A stretch of 8,736 nucleotides of DNA from Candidatus Colimorpha enterica. Lineage in GTDB: Bacteria; Bacillota; Clostridia; Oscillospirales; CAG-272. The notes under the pieces were generated by a model that ran no database searches, was not told the origin of the DNA, and saw only the letters and a program-made list of their open reading frames with translations. The stretch is taken from contig JAGHTD010000068.1 in the NCBI GenBank assembly GCA_018065475.1, positions 1 through 8,736 of the forward strand, in the 5' to 3' direction. This document shows, one piece after another, positions 1 to 6,006 of this stretch; within the stretch, counting starts at the first letter, position 1, and the number at the start of each line of letters is the position of its first letter. The translations under genes were made by a program, and so were the position numbers.

Positions 1-251
1 CTTATACGCGTTACATCTAATAGATATATATGATCAATGCTCGGATTTTCTTCATGCAGTTTGTCAAATACGTTTTCTGCGTATTCGGTGACTTCGGCGA
101 GCGCTTTTGCGATTTTCAGATCCATTCTTTGAGGATGCAGCATTATCATTTTGGAGCAGCAGGTCAGCACGAAATTGGCAATGCTCAAGACTGTCAGAAC
201 AGCAAGCAAAACAGCAACCGTTTTGATAATTATACTTTTAATATTTTTCAT
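1..251 (-). CDS. Small membrane-anchored protein, N-terminal part only (runs off the left edge)
   Basis: The minus strand is open from an ATG at 251-249 to the window edge, giving 83 codons with no stop. A ribosome binding site reading GAGGTGA lies about 5 nt before the ATG, which supports this start. The protein begins with basic residues (MKNIKSIIIK), then a hydrophobic segment at about residues 7-31, then a Cys-Cys pair at 31-32. A soluble, charged, probably helical stretch follows (residues 35-83). There is no good lipobox, because Thr sits at -1 before the first Cys, so a single-pass N-in anchor or an uncleaved signal is more likely. The gene is AT-rich and lies 43 bp downstream of another small membrane-anchored protein gene on the same strand, so the two probably share a transcript. 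I do not recognise the family. The C-terminus is outside the window. Confidence 0.7.
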   Translation of the reverse strand, partial: MKNIKSIIIKTVAVLLAVLTVLSIANFVLTCCSKMIMLHPQRMDLKIAKALAEVTEYAENVFDKLHEENPSIDHIYLLDVTRI

Positions 252-294
252 AAAATCACCTCAGGACAGAGTGCCGTATATCTGCACGGAGAAA

Positions 295-759
295 TCATTG
301 TGGCTCCGTATCAATCTTCGATTTCAAGCTACCATCAATAACAACCTTATCCCCATACTCTCCGCAATTTTCTTGTTTATGGATATTATTGATTGTTATT
401 TCTTTGTCATACGTTATTATCATAATGCCGTCCTTTATTTCGTATGAATAAAAACCTTCTTCAATCCAGTTTTTGAAACTCTCTCCGTAATCTACATAAT
501 ACAAATATATTTCTTCGTTATTGCCTGTAACATAATAAACATGTGCATAACAATGAAATAGTTTCTGATATTCCTTTATCAAGATTTTTCCGTCGAAATC
601 TTCGTCTTCAATAACGGTATCGCAAGCGGGTTGGTCCCACACTTCAAAAAACTTGATTAGTTGATATAATTTACCGGCTTGATATACAGCGAACAAACCA
701 ACAATTATTCCAACAGCTATCAAAACTGCAATTACGATTTTTTTTACATTCTTTTTCAT
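295..759 (-). CDS. Hypothetical membrane-anchored protein, 154 aa
   Basis: This 154-codon gene starts at an ATG (759-757) and ends at TGA (297-295). The protein has a basic N-terminus, one strongly hydrophobic segment at about residues 8-28, and an extracytoplasmic-looking remainder rich in Tyr, Asp and Glu. Motif-like stretches include YAHVYYVTGNNEEIYLYYVD (about 71-90) and YSYEIKDGIMIITYDKE (about 104-120), which suggest beta strands as in small surface or lipid-anchored proteins. There are two Cys in the first half of the soluble domain and one near the C-terminus. The Shine-Dalgarno is poor: an AGGAAAG lies rather far (about 12-14 nt) upstream. Base composition is clearly lower in G+C than in the genes to the right, which may mean recent acquisition or a fast-evolving accessory gene. 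It is the first gene of a leftward pair. I do not recognise the family and assign no function. Confidence 0.7.
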   Translation of the reverse strand: MKKNVKKIVIAVLIAVGIIVGLFAVYQAGKLYQLIKFFEVWDQPACDTVIEDEDFDGKILIKEYQKLFHCYAHVYYVTGNNEEIYLYYVDYGESFKNWIEEGFYSYEIKDGIMIITYDKEITINNIHKQENCGEYGDKVVIDGSLKSKIDTEPQ

Positions 760-940
760 TTAATTTACTTACTTTCCTTTCTTGTCAAAAAGTTGAATTT
801 GATTTGGTGTTTTTAATAAAATAAATGAAACCACTCATTTGACAAAATTACTGCATCGGCACACACCTTCCTTTCAAAAGAGCTGACGGCAAAAGATACT
901 CGTAAATATATTCCGGGCATCCTTTCGCTTCACGTTTACT
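760..940 (-). other. Long 5' leader of the leftward pair (no gene)
   Basis: No credible ORF lies between the leftward promoter and the ATG at 759. If transcription starts about 7 nt after the -10 box, the leader is roughly 180 nt. On the minus strand it contains a purine-rich GGAAGGTG followed by ATG-CAG-TAA (856-848), a two-codon mini-ORF. It also holds an 8-bp inverted repeat, TTGTCAAA (782-789) against TTTGACAA (838-845). No named riboswitch is recognisable by eye. The leader and its elements are inferences from sequence only. Confidence 0.35.
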
Positions 941-946
941 GTCTCT

Positions 947-974
947 ATTATACCACTTACCCCCGAAATGTCAA
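947..974 (-). promoter_or_regulatory. Leftward SigA-type promoter
   Basis: Read on the minus strand, a perfect -35 box TTGACA (974-969) is followed after 16 bp by a perfect -10 box TATAAT (952-947). It points at the AT-rich gene pair ending at 295 and beyond. The expected start site is near 940. The phased GCGCAA array begins exactly at the upstream edge of this -35 box, where an activator or an RNA polymerase alpha-subunit contact would sit. Confidence 0.75.
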
Positions 975-1083
975 GCAACGAAAATTAACATTTGCGCAAT
1001 GATTGACGAAAACGGGCGCAACTAAAATTAACATCGCGCAACGGAAGGCAAAAAAAGCGCAACGGAAATTAACATTTGCGCAA
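973..1083. repeat. Helically phased array of GCGCAA hexamers with alternating spacers
   Basis: Five perfect GCGCAA hexamers start at 994, 1016, 1036, 1057 and 1078. A degenerate sixth (AAGCAA) starts at 973. Steps are 21, 22, 20, 21 and 21 bp, which is two turns of B-DNA. Spacers alternate: one type carries AAATTAACAT (three times, at about 982-990, 1025-1034 and 1066-1075). The other carries A-tracts (1009-1012 and 1050-1056). Seen as larger units, three copies of a 24-25-bp element (975-999, 1018-1041, 1059-1083) repeat every 41-43 bp. In the third copy GCGCAA and TTGCGC form an inverted pair (1057-1062 / 1076-1081). The array lies between two divergent promoters and abuts the leftward -35. 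It is likely a multi-site operator or architectural element. An interspersed genomic repeat is the main alternative. Confidence 0.75.
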
Positions 1084-1172
1084 CGGGCGCGTTTTTTCGC
1101 CCGAAAACGAAAGGCGGCTTGCCGGTATATTGACTTTTTGGCTCATTCGGCTGACATTCATCGGCTTTCCGA

Positions 1173-1201
1173 TTGACAATGACCGCATATCGTGATATAA
1201 T
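1173..1201 (+). promoter_or_regulatory. Perfect-consensus SigA promoter of the six-gene operon
   Basis: TTGACA at 1173-1178 and TATAAT at 1196-1201 are separated by exactly 17 bp. The predicted start is near 1208, giving a leader of about 30 nt before the ATG at 1238. No other consensus promoter was seen between here and the terminator at 5778, so it may drive all six genes. Confidence 0.85.
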
Positions 1202-1237
1202 ATCATAAGGTCTGTTTTCGGGCCTTCGGAGAAAGAA

Positions 1238-2035
1238 ATGTACCACGCAAATTACCACACCCATTCCCATTTCTGCCGCCATTTCAAGGGCACGGAAAGG
1301 GAGATCGTCGAAAAAGCGATCGAAAACGGCATAACAAAGCTCGGCTTTTCCGACCATTCCCCTCAGGTCTTCCGCAACGGCTACACCGAGGGAATGAGGA
1401 TGGGGCTTGATGAAATATCCTCCTACGTCGGGCTCATAAGAGAACTCCGCGAGGAGTACAAAAACGACATAGAGATATACGTCGGATTTGAGGGCGAATA
1501 CCTCCCTTCGATCTTCGACGGGCTGTACGACATCTGCAAAGAATACGACATCGACTATATGATAATGGGTCAGCACCAGCTCGAATATCCCGGCGGGCTG
1601 ACCTACGAGAGAGTTTTCAGCGAAGAGATCATCCACACGGTGAAGTCCTTCGTCAACACCGTTATTGAAGGAATGGAGACGGGCTGCTTCTCCTACATAG
1701 GACACCCCGACGTCTATAACTGGCACGCCGCTCCGAGAGACGAATACGTCACCGAGATGACCCGCCTCTGCGTCAGGGCGAAGGAGCTGAACATTCCCCT
1801 CGAAGTCAACAATCTCGGCCACACCGAAAATAGACACTACCCCGGCGACCTGTTCTTCGGTATCGCAAAAGAGGTCGGGAACAGCATAGTCGTCGGTATC
1901 GACGCACATTCGCCCGATCAGGTGAACCCCGAGGACATCAACTCGACGATAGAGTACGCCGAAAGTCTCGGCCTGCCGATAGTCAAGGAGATCACGATGC
2001 TCCACCCGTGGAGAGACGGAAAGACGCCGACATGA
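1238..2035 (+). CDS. PHP-family histidinol-phosphatase-like metallohydrolase
   Basis: The 265-aa product matches the HisJ/HisK type of histidinol-phosphatase, which hydrolyses L-histidinol phosphate in histidine synthesis and uses a trinuclear metal centre. All expected PHP metal-binding motifs are visible in order: HTHSHFC (residues 7-13), a GFSDH motif near 36-40, GFEGEY near 83-88, MGQHQ near 109-113, a GHPD motif near 155-158, and GIDAHSPDQV near 220-229. Length is typical for the family (about 260-280 aa). The ATG at 1238 has GGAG at 1228-1231, 6 nt upstream. It is the first gene of the operon, and its stop overlaps the next start in an ATGA (2032-2035). No other his genes are present, so the true substrate could be another phosphomonoester. 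The family call is firm; the exact substrate is an inference. Confidence 0.9.
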   Translation: MYHANYHTHSHFCRHFKGTEREIVEKAIENGITKLGFSDHSPQVFRNGYTEGMRMGLDEISSYVGLIRELREEYKNDIEIYVGFEGEYLPSIFDGLYDICKEYDIDYMIMGQHQLEYPGGLTYERVFSEEIIHTVKSFVNTVIEGMETGCFSYIGHPDVYNWHAAPRDEYVTEMTRLCVRAKELNIPLEVNNLGHTENRHYPGDLFFGIAKEVGNSIVVGIDAHSPDQVNPEDINSTIEYAESLGLPIVKEITMLHPWRDGKTPT

Positions 2036-2511
2036 AAAGCACCACCCTTTGCTACATAGAAAAAGACGGACGATACCTCATGCTCTACCGCAACAAGAAG
2101 AAAAACGACCCCAACAAGGGGAAGTGGATCGGCGTCGGCGGCAGAATAGAGGAGGGCGAAACGCCCGAGGAAGGCGTGAAACGCGAGGTTTTTGAAGAAA
2201 CCGGGCTGACTCTCACGTCCTTCACCCGCCGTTCGGTCATACATTTCGGCTCCGACACCTGGGAGGACGAGATCATGTATCTCTTCACCGCCGACGGCTT
2301 CGAGGGCGAGATAAGGGAATGTCCCGAAGGGGAGCTGAAATGGGTGGAGATCTCATCCGTCCCGTCCCTCAACCTTTGGGAGGGAGACAAAATATTCCTT
2401 TCCCGTCTGACCGAAAGCAGAGTACCCTTCCTGCTCGACCTCAACTACGAGGGCGACCGGCTCGCCGATTACAGACTCCGCGACTGCGGAAACGGGATAA
2501 TGAAGCTATGA
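2032..2511 (+). CDS. NUDIX hydrolase, MutT / 8-oxo-dGTP diphosphatase-like
   Basis: The 159-aa product carries a complete Nudix box (GX5EX7REUXEEXGU) at residues 37-59. Gly37, Glu43, Arg51, Glu52, Glu55, Glu56 and Gly58 are all present, so magnesium binding and pyrophosphohydrolase activity should be intact. The flanking pattern (early CYIEKDGRYLMLYR strand, then KGKWIGVGG) resembles clostridial 8-oxo-dGTP diphosphatases, which clean oxidised nucleotides from the pool; other nucleoside diphosphate derivatives cannot be excluded. The ATG at 2032 is preferred over an in-frame start at 2008. It forms an ATGA overlap with the upstream stop, has GGAAAG at 2018-2023 (8 nt spacing), and begins the conserved first beta strand; the longer form only adds eight residues encoded inside the PHP gene. 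Its own stop overlaps the next start in another ATGA. Confidence 0.92.
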   Translation: MKSTTLCYIEKDGRYLMLYRNKKKNDPNKGKWIGVGGRIEEGETPEEGVKREVFEETGLTLTSFTRRSVIHFGSDTWEDEIMYLFTADGFEGEIRECPEGELKWVEISSVPSLNLWEGDKIFLSRLTESRVPFLLDLNYEGDRLADYRLRDCGNGIMKL

Positions 2512-2723
2512 CCGGAAAAAAAGACAAAAAGGCAGAAAACGAAAGAACGGTTTACGGAAACTGCGAGACCTGCCAGTTCTACGACTGGGACGAGGAGTGG
2601 CAGGAATATATCTGCCGTGCCGACCTCGACGAGGACGAGCTGAGCCGAGCCGAGCAGTCGCATAACGGCTGTCCGATGTACCGTTTTTACGACGAATACA
2701 AATCAGTACACAAACAGATCTGA
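2508..2723 (+). CDS. Small four-cysteine protein, 71 aa (DUF6472-like)
   Basis: The start at 2508 overlaps the NUDIX stop (ATGA at 2508-2511). A much longer in-frame extension exists, but it lies wholly inside the NUDIX gene and reads as low-complexity shadow sequence. The protein has a lysine-rich N-terminus (residues 1-13), then Cys19-x2-Cys22, Cys36 and Cys55-Pro56. Aromatic and acidic residues surround them (QFYDWDEEWQEY, LDEDEL), and the C-terminus reads RFYDEYKSVHKQ. Four spaced cysteines suggest a small metal-binding knuckle or an Fe-S site. From memory the Cys pattern and the CP-x-Y...DEY ending fit Pfam family DUF6472, a short Firmicutes family of unknown role; a profile search would settle this. 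Translation is probably coupled to the NUDIX gene because its own Shine-Dalgarno is weak. Confidence 0.8.
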   Translation: MTGKKDKKAENERTVYGNCETCQFYDWDEEWQEYICRADLDEDELSRAEQSHNGCPMYRFYDEYKSVHKQI

Positions 2724-2730
2724 GGCAAAA

Positions 2731-3702
2731 ATGAAACCGATGAAAAACAAGACGAAGGCGATCTTCGTGAAACTGAATATCGCTATGTCGATAATTCTTG
2801 CTCTGACCGTAGCGGTGATCTTCATCGCATTCTACGATACGTCAAAGGGTGTCCTCGCCTACGCTCCGAGACTCGTTCTCGGGCTCGTGTCCGCCGCCGC
2901 GCTTGCGGTCGCCGTGATACCCTCGCTGAAGGATTCGAGAGAAGACCTCTGCCGTCCCGTCGGTAAGGCGGGCATGGCGCTCTCCGCCGTTTCTCTGCTC
3001 GGTGCGGTATCGTCCGCACTGTCTGCGGCACGTTTCCTCGGGGAGAACGGCGACGGGCTTCTGCCCGCGATCGTCACGACCTTTTCTTTCCGCCGTGTCA
3101 GCGTCACGCTGTTCGGAAAGACGGTCAAGATATTCTCCTTCGGCGGAGACGTTCCGACGGTCTTCGGTGCCTTCGGCTTCATCTTCCTCGCCGTATTCGC
3201 GGTCTATTTCCTGCTCGGCATTTTCGGCAGGCGCGTAAAGGCGCTTCCCGTGTTCGGCGCGCTCGGAAACATCCTCCTGATATTTGCGATCTATTTCACC
3301 CGCAACCGTGCGATGACGGATACACTCAGGGATATGGCTATGCTCATCCCCGCCTTCTCCCTCGTCTTCATCCTCTTTGAGATGAAGCAGGATCACGGCG
3401 TATGCACAAAGCACGATTCGTCGATAAGCATAGGGCTCACCTTCCCCGTCTTCGCGGCGGCGATAGGACTTATGATCTATTATTTCGTCTGCTTCTTCGG
3501 AGGTCATGCGACGGAGTTCACTCCCAAGCTGAGTGAGATCCTCTTCGTCTTCTCTGCGGCAGTCCTCGCATACCGCCGTTTCTTCCTCGGTCTCATCCCC
3601 GCAGAAAATGAAGAAGCGCCCGACACGGCAGAGGAGCCGGACAAAGCGGTCGAAACTGACGAAACAGACGAAAAAAGCGAAAACAAACCCGAAAACGCCT
3701 GA
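2731..3702 (+). CDS. Polytopic membrane protein with acidic C-terminal tail
   Basis: The 323-aa product has about eight hydrophobic segments, at roughly residues 14-34, 44-65, 80-100, 145-166, 172-189, 202-217, 232-256 and 267-288. They are followed by a charged tail (about 291-323) of Glu, Asp, Thr, Lys and Pro residues. The loop between segments 3 and 4 (about 103-143) is predicted to lie outside or be re-entrant. No transporter signature, active-site motif or known family is recognisable. The start is supported by GAGG at 2722-2725, 5 nt before the ATG. It lies 7 bp after the small Cys protein and 20 bp before the isomerase gene, so it is inside the operon. Function is unknown. The low-complexity acidic tail is presumably cytoplasmic. 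Confidence 0.8.
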   Translation: MKPMKNKTKAIFVKLNIAMSIILALTVAVIFIAFYDTSKGVLAYAPRLVLGLVSAAALAVAVIPSLKDSREDLCRPVGKAGMALSAVSLLGAVSSALSAARFLGENGDGLLPAIVTTFSFRRVSVTLFGKTVKIFSFGGDVPTVFGAFGFIFLAVFAVYFLLGIFGRRVKALPVFGALGNILLIFAIYFTRNRAMTDTLRDMAMLIPAFSLVFILFEMKQDHGVCTKHDSSISIGLTFPVFAAAIGLMIYYFVCFFGGHATEFTPKLSEILFVFSAAVLAYRRFFLGLIPAENEEAPDTAEEPDKAVETDETDEKSENKPENA

Positions 3703-3722
3703 CGGCAGAAAGAGGTAAAAAT

Positions 3723-4691
3723 ATGAAACTCAGTGTACTCGCAAATCTTTATCACGGCAAGACGCTCCCCGAGGTCCTCGACAAAATGGCGGAGCTCGGC
3801 ATCGACACCGTTGAGATCGGTGCGGGAGGTTATCCCGGCAAGGAATACTGCGACCCCGCAGTCCTTCTCACCGACAAGACGGAGTTCTACCGTTTCCGTG
3901 AGACCTTCAACACTTACGGGATAAACATCGCGGCTCTTTCCGCTCACGGCAACCCCGTCCACCCCGACGCCGACACCGCAAAGAAGTTCGATTCCGACTT
4001 CCGCAACACCGTCCTTCTCGCCGAAAAGCTCGAGATAGACACCGTCGTCGGCTTCTCCGGCTGTCCCGGCGACAGCGAGGGCTCGAAGTACCCGAACTGG
4101 GTCACCTGCCCCTGGCCCGACGATTTCCTCAAGATCCTCGACTGGCAGTGGAACGAGAAGCTCATCCCCTACTGGACGGAGACGGCGGCTTTCGCAAAGG
4201 AACACGGCGTAAAGCATATCGCGTTTGAGATGCACCCCGGCTTCTGCGTCTATAACCCCGAGTCGCTCCTTAAGCTCCGCGCTGCTGTCGGCGACGTCAT
4301 CGGAGCAAACTTCGACCCCTCTCACCTCATCTGGCAGGGAATGGATCCCGTCGCCGCCATAAGAGAGCTGAAGGGCGCAATCTACCACTTCCACGCAAAG
4401 GACACGAAGATCGACAAATACAACACGGCGAAGAACGGTGTCCTCGACACCAAGCACTACAAGGACGAGGAGCACCGCTCCTGGATCTTCCGCACCTGCG
4501 GTTTCGGCAACTCCGAGGCGTATTGGAGAGATATGGTCTCCGCGCTCCGTCTCAGCGGTTACGACAGAGTGCTGTCGATAGAGCACGAAGACTCCCTCAT
4601 GTCCGTTGACGAAGGCCTCAAAAAGGCGGTCGATTTCCTCCGTCCTCTCGTTATGAACGATCCGAAGCCCGGCTCCATGGGTTGGGCGTGA
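3723..4691 (+). CDS. Sugar phosphate isomerase/epimerase, xylose-isomerase-like TIM barrel
   Basis: The 322-aa product belongs to the AP-endonuclease-2 / xylose-isomerase-like TIM barrel family (PF01261 type), whose members isomerise or epimerise sugars, keto-sugars or inosose using a divalent metal. Metal ligands of the family are visible at the strand ends: Glu169 (in AFEMHPG), Asp198 (in NFDPSH), His224 (in YHFHAKD) and Glu287 (in SIEHED). The N-terminal strand and the DTVEIG motif (residues 28-33) are typical. Between His224 and Glu287 there is a longer than usual loop (about 228-262). The start has AGAGGT at 3711-3716. It lies 10 bp upstream of a Gfo/Idh/MocA dehydrogenase, a pairing common in inositol and sugar-oxidation pathways. 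The family is certain; the substrate is not. Confidence 0.9.
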   Translation: MKLSVLANLYHGKTLPEVLDKMAELGIDTVEIGAGGYPGKEYCDPAVLLTDKTEFYRFRETFNTYGINIAALSAHGNPVHPDADTAKKFDSDFRNTVLLAEKLEIDTVVGFSGCPGDSEGSKYPNWVTCPWPDDFLKILDWQWNEKLIPYWTETAAFAKEHGVKHIAFEMHPGFCVYNPESLLKLRAAVGDVIGANFDPSHLIWQGMDPVAAIRELKGAIYHFHAKDTKIDKYNTAKNGVLDTKHYKDEEHRSWIFRTCGFGNSEAYWRDMVSALRLSGYDRVLSIEHEDSLMSVDEGLKKAVDFLRPLVMNDPKPGSMGWA

Positions 4692-4701
4692 AAGGCATAA
4701 A

Positions 4702-5757
4702 ATGATCAAAAAAGGCCTCGCCGTAATCGGTTACGGCGGAATGGGAGGCGGCTTCCACTGCAAAAAAGCCCTCGCCTCCGACGTCGTCGAGCTTCTCGGC
4801 GTGTTCGACACCGATCCCGAAAAGCTGAAAAAGGCAGAAGGGGACGGTATTCACGCCTACAAGTCGCTTGACGAACTGCTTTCAGATGAAAGAGTCGAGA
4901 TCGTCACGGTGGCGATCCCCAACGATTTCCACAAGGACACCGTCATCCGTTGTCTGAACGCGGGAAAGAACGTGATCTGCGAGAAGCCGGTCGCGCTCTG
5001 CCTCGCCGACCTCAACGAAATGATCGCCGCGTCCGAAAAGGCGGGAAAGCTCTTCACGGTACATCAGAACAGACGCTGGGACACCGATATGCTCCGTATA
5101 AAAGCCCTTTACGAAAAGGGCGAGCTCGGTCGGATCTCCGTCATAGAGTCGCGCGTCCACGGTTCCCGCGGTATCCCCTCCGACTGGAGAAAGACGAAGG
5201 AGCACGGCGGCGGAATGGTTTACGACTGGGGCGTCCATCTGATAGATCAGGCGCTCTGCGTCATCCCCGATTCGCCGGTCGTTTCGGTCTATTGCAACCT
5301 CGACTATATGACCACCTCCGAGGTCGATGACGGATGTCACATCACCCTCGTCTTTGAGAACGGAGTGAGATATTTCGTCGAGATAGCGACCTCCAACTTC
5401 ATCGCCCTTCCCCGTTTCTATATGACGGGAATGTTCGGCTCGGCGATAATCGAGTCGTGGGAACAGCCGATGAAGGTCACGGTGCTGAAAAAGGCCGACG
5501 AGAACGACGCAACGCCGATAAGAGCGGAAAGCGGTCTCACAAAGACCATGGCACCGAGGGATGAGACGACCACCTATTCCTACGAGGTGCCTATGCCGAA
5601 GTCCGACGTGCACGATTTTTACCGCAATTTCTGCCGCGCCGTTGACGGCAAAGAAACGCAGACCGTCACGCACGCGCAGATGAGGAGAGTGATCTCGGTC
5701 ATCGAGGCGGCGTTTGAAAGCGCCCGCACCGGTGAGGCGGTAAAGAGGATCATCTGA
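4702..5757 (+). CDS. Gfo/Idh/MocA family NAD(P)-dependent oxidoreductase
   Basis: The 351-aa product has the family's two domains. An N-terminal Rossmann fold carries GYGGMG (residues 10-15) and an acidic Asp36 at the end of strand 2, which favours NAD(H). The hallmark EKP is at 94-96, with Lys95 the presumed catalytic residue. The C-terminal alpha/beta sheet domain has a GGGMVYDWGVH motif (169-179), where Asp175 and His179 are the expected substrate-binding or catalytic residues. Length is normal for the family. Substrates of relatives are sugars, sugar acids, cyclitols or glycosides. GAAAGG just before the ATG serves as the ribosome binding site, and the gap to the isomerase is 10 bp. It is the last gene of the operon and is followed by a strong terminator. 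Confidence 0.92.
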   Translation: MIKKGLAVIGYGGMGGGFHCKKALASDVVELLGVFDTDPEKLKKAEGDGIHAYKSLDELLSDERVEIVTVAIPNDFHKDTVIRCLNAGKNVICEKPVALCLADLNEMIAASEKAGKLFTVHQNRRWDTDMLRIKALYEKGELGRISVIESRVHGSRGIPSDWRKTKEHGGGMVYDWGVHLIDQALCVIPDSPVVSVYCNLDYMTTSEVDDGCHITLVFENGVRYFVEIATSNFIALPRFYMTGMFGSAIIESWEQPMKVTVLKKADENDATPIRAESGLTKTMAPRDETTTYSYEVPMPKSDVHDFYRNFCRAVDGKETQTVTHAQMRRVISVIEAAFESARTGEAVKRII

Positions 5758-5777
5758 CACCGAATAATAGCATTTTT

Positions 5778-5809
5778 AACGGCAGGGAGTGCGCTCCCTG
5801 CCGTTTTTT
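5778..5809 (+). terminator. Intrinsic terminator of the six-gene operon
   Basis: A perfect 12-bp stem AACGGCAGGGAG (5778-5789) / CTCCCTGCCGTT (5794-5805) closes a TGCG tetraloop and runs into six T residues (5804-5809). It lies 20 bp after the dehydrogenase stop. Confidence 0.95.
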
Positions 5810-5810
5810 C

Positions 5811-5875
5811 CGTTCCGATCGGAAGGAGACTGACACTCTCGGAACGCATTTTCAGCCGTTAAAAACGGCATTTTT
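5811..5875. promoter_or_regulatory. Cluster of inverted repeats upstream of the lipoprotein gene
   Basis: Three symmetric elements follow the terminator. TTCCGATCGGAA (5813-5824) is a perfect 12-bp palindrome. CGTTCCGA (5811-5818) pairs with TCGGAACG (5839-5846). GCCGTT (5855-5860) pairs with AACGGC (5864-5869) across an AAA loop and is followed by five T residues (5871-5875), like a small second terminator. The core CGTTCCG recurs at 5970-5976, after the next promoter's -10. This may be an operator for the lipoprotein gene or a back-up terminator. The rest of 5876-5910 shows nothing. Confidence 0.45.
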
Positions 5876-5910
5876 CATCAAAAATACACTTTTCTGCACG
5901 CTTTTTCCCT

Positions 5911-5938
5911 TTGCGCGGGTTATCGGAAGTGATATAAT
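5911..5938 (+). promoter_or_regulatory. Promoter of the solute-binding lipoprotein gene
   Basis: A perfect -10 TATAAT at 5933-5938 is preceded, at 16 bp, by a weak -35 TTGCGC (5911-5916). The weak -35 is compatible with activator control. The predicted leader of about 60 nt contains a 5-bp GC hairpin (5952-5956 / 5962-5966) and a strong AAAGGAG (5991-5997) before the ATG. Confidence 0.65.
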
Positions 5939-6006
5939 CACAGTATAAAGCGCCGCCCGGTGCGGCACACGTTCCGTAACAATAAAAAGCAAAGGAGATC
6001 ACCCCT

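Noticed and set aside
973..1083. CRISPR array
   Set aside because: The repeats are short, spacers are themselves repeated, the period is about 21 or 42 bp, and no cas genes are present.
1028..2005. Long minus-strand ORF of 325 codons opposite the PHP gene
   Set aside because: It is the complement of a gene with complete PHP metal motifs, has no ribosome binding site, and its translation resembles no protein family. GC-rich third positions create such shadow frames.
2319..2507. N-terminal extension of the four-Cys protein
   Set aside because: The extension lies wholly within the NUDIX gene in another frame, is Arg/Pro-rich and unlike the Cys domain. The ATGA overlap at 2508 explains the start.
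2731..3702. Possible transporter of a named family
   Set aside because: Only hydrophobic segments and an acidic tail can be seen; no family motif supports a named transporter.
3504..4709. Long minus-strand ORF of 401 codons opposite the isomerase gene
   Set aside because: The plus strand encodes a clear TIM-barrel enzyme with all metal ligands. The minus reading is a Val/Gly/Glu-rich shadow.
4882..5760. Minus-strand ORF of 292 codons opposite the dehydrogenase gene
   Set aside because: It is a shadow of the Gfo/Idh/MocA gene; it has no promoter or start signal and would begin at the operon's stop codon.
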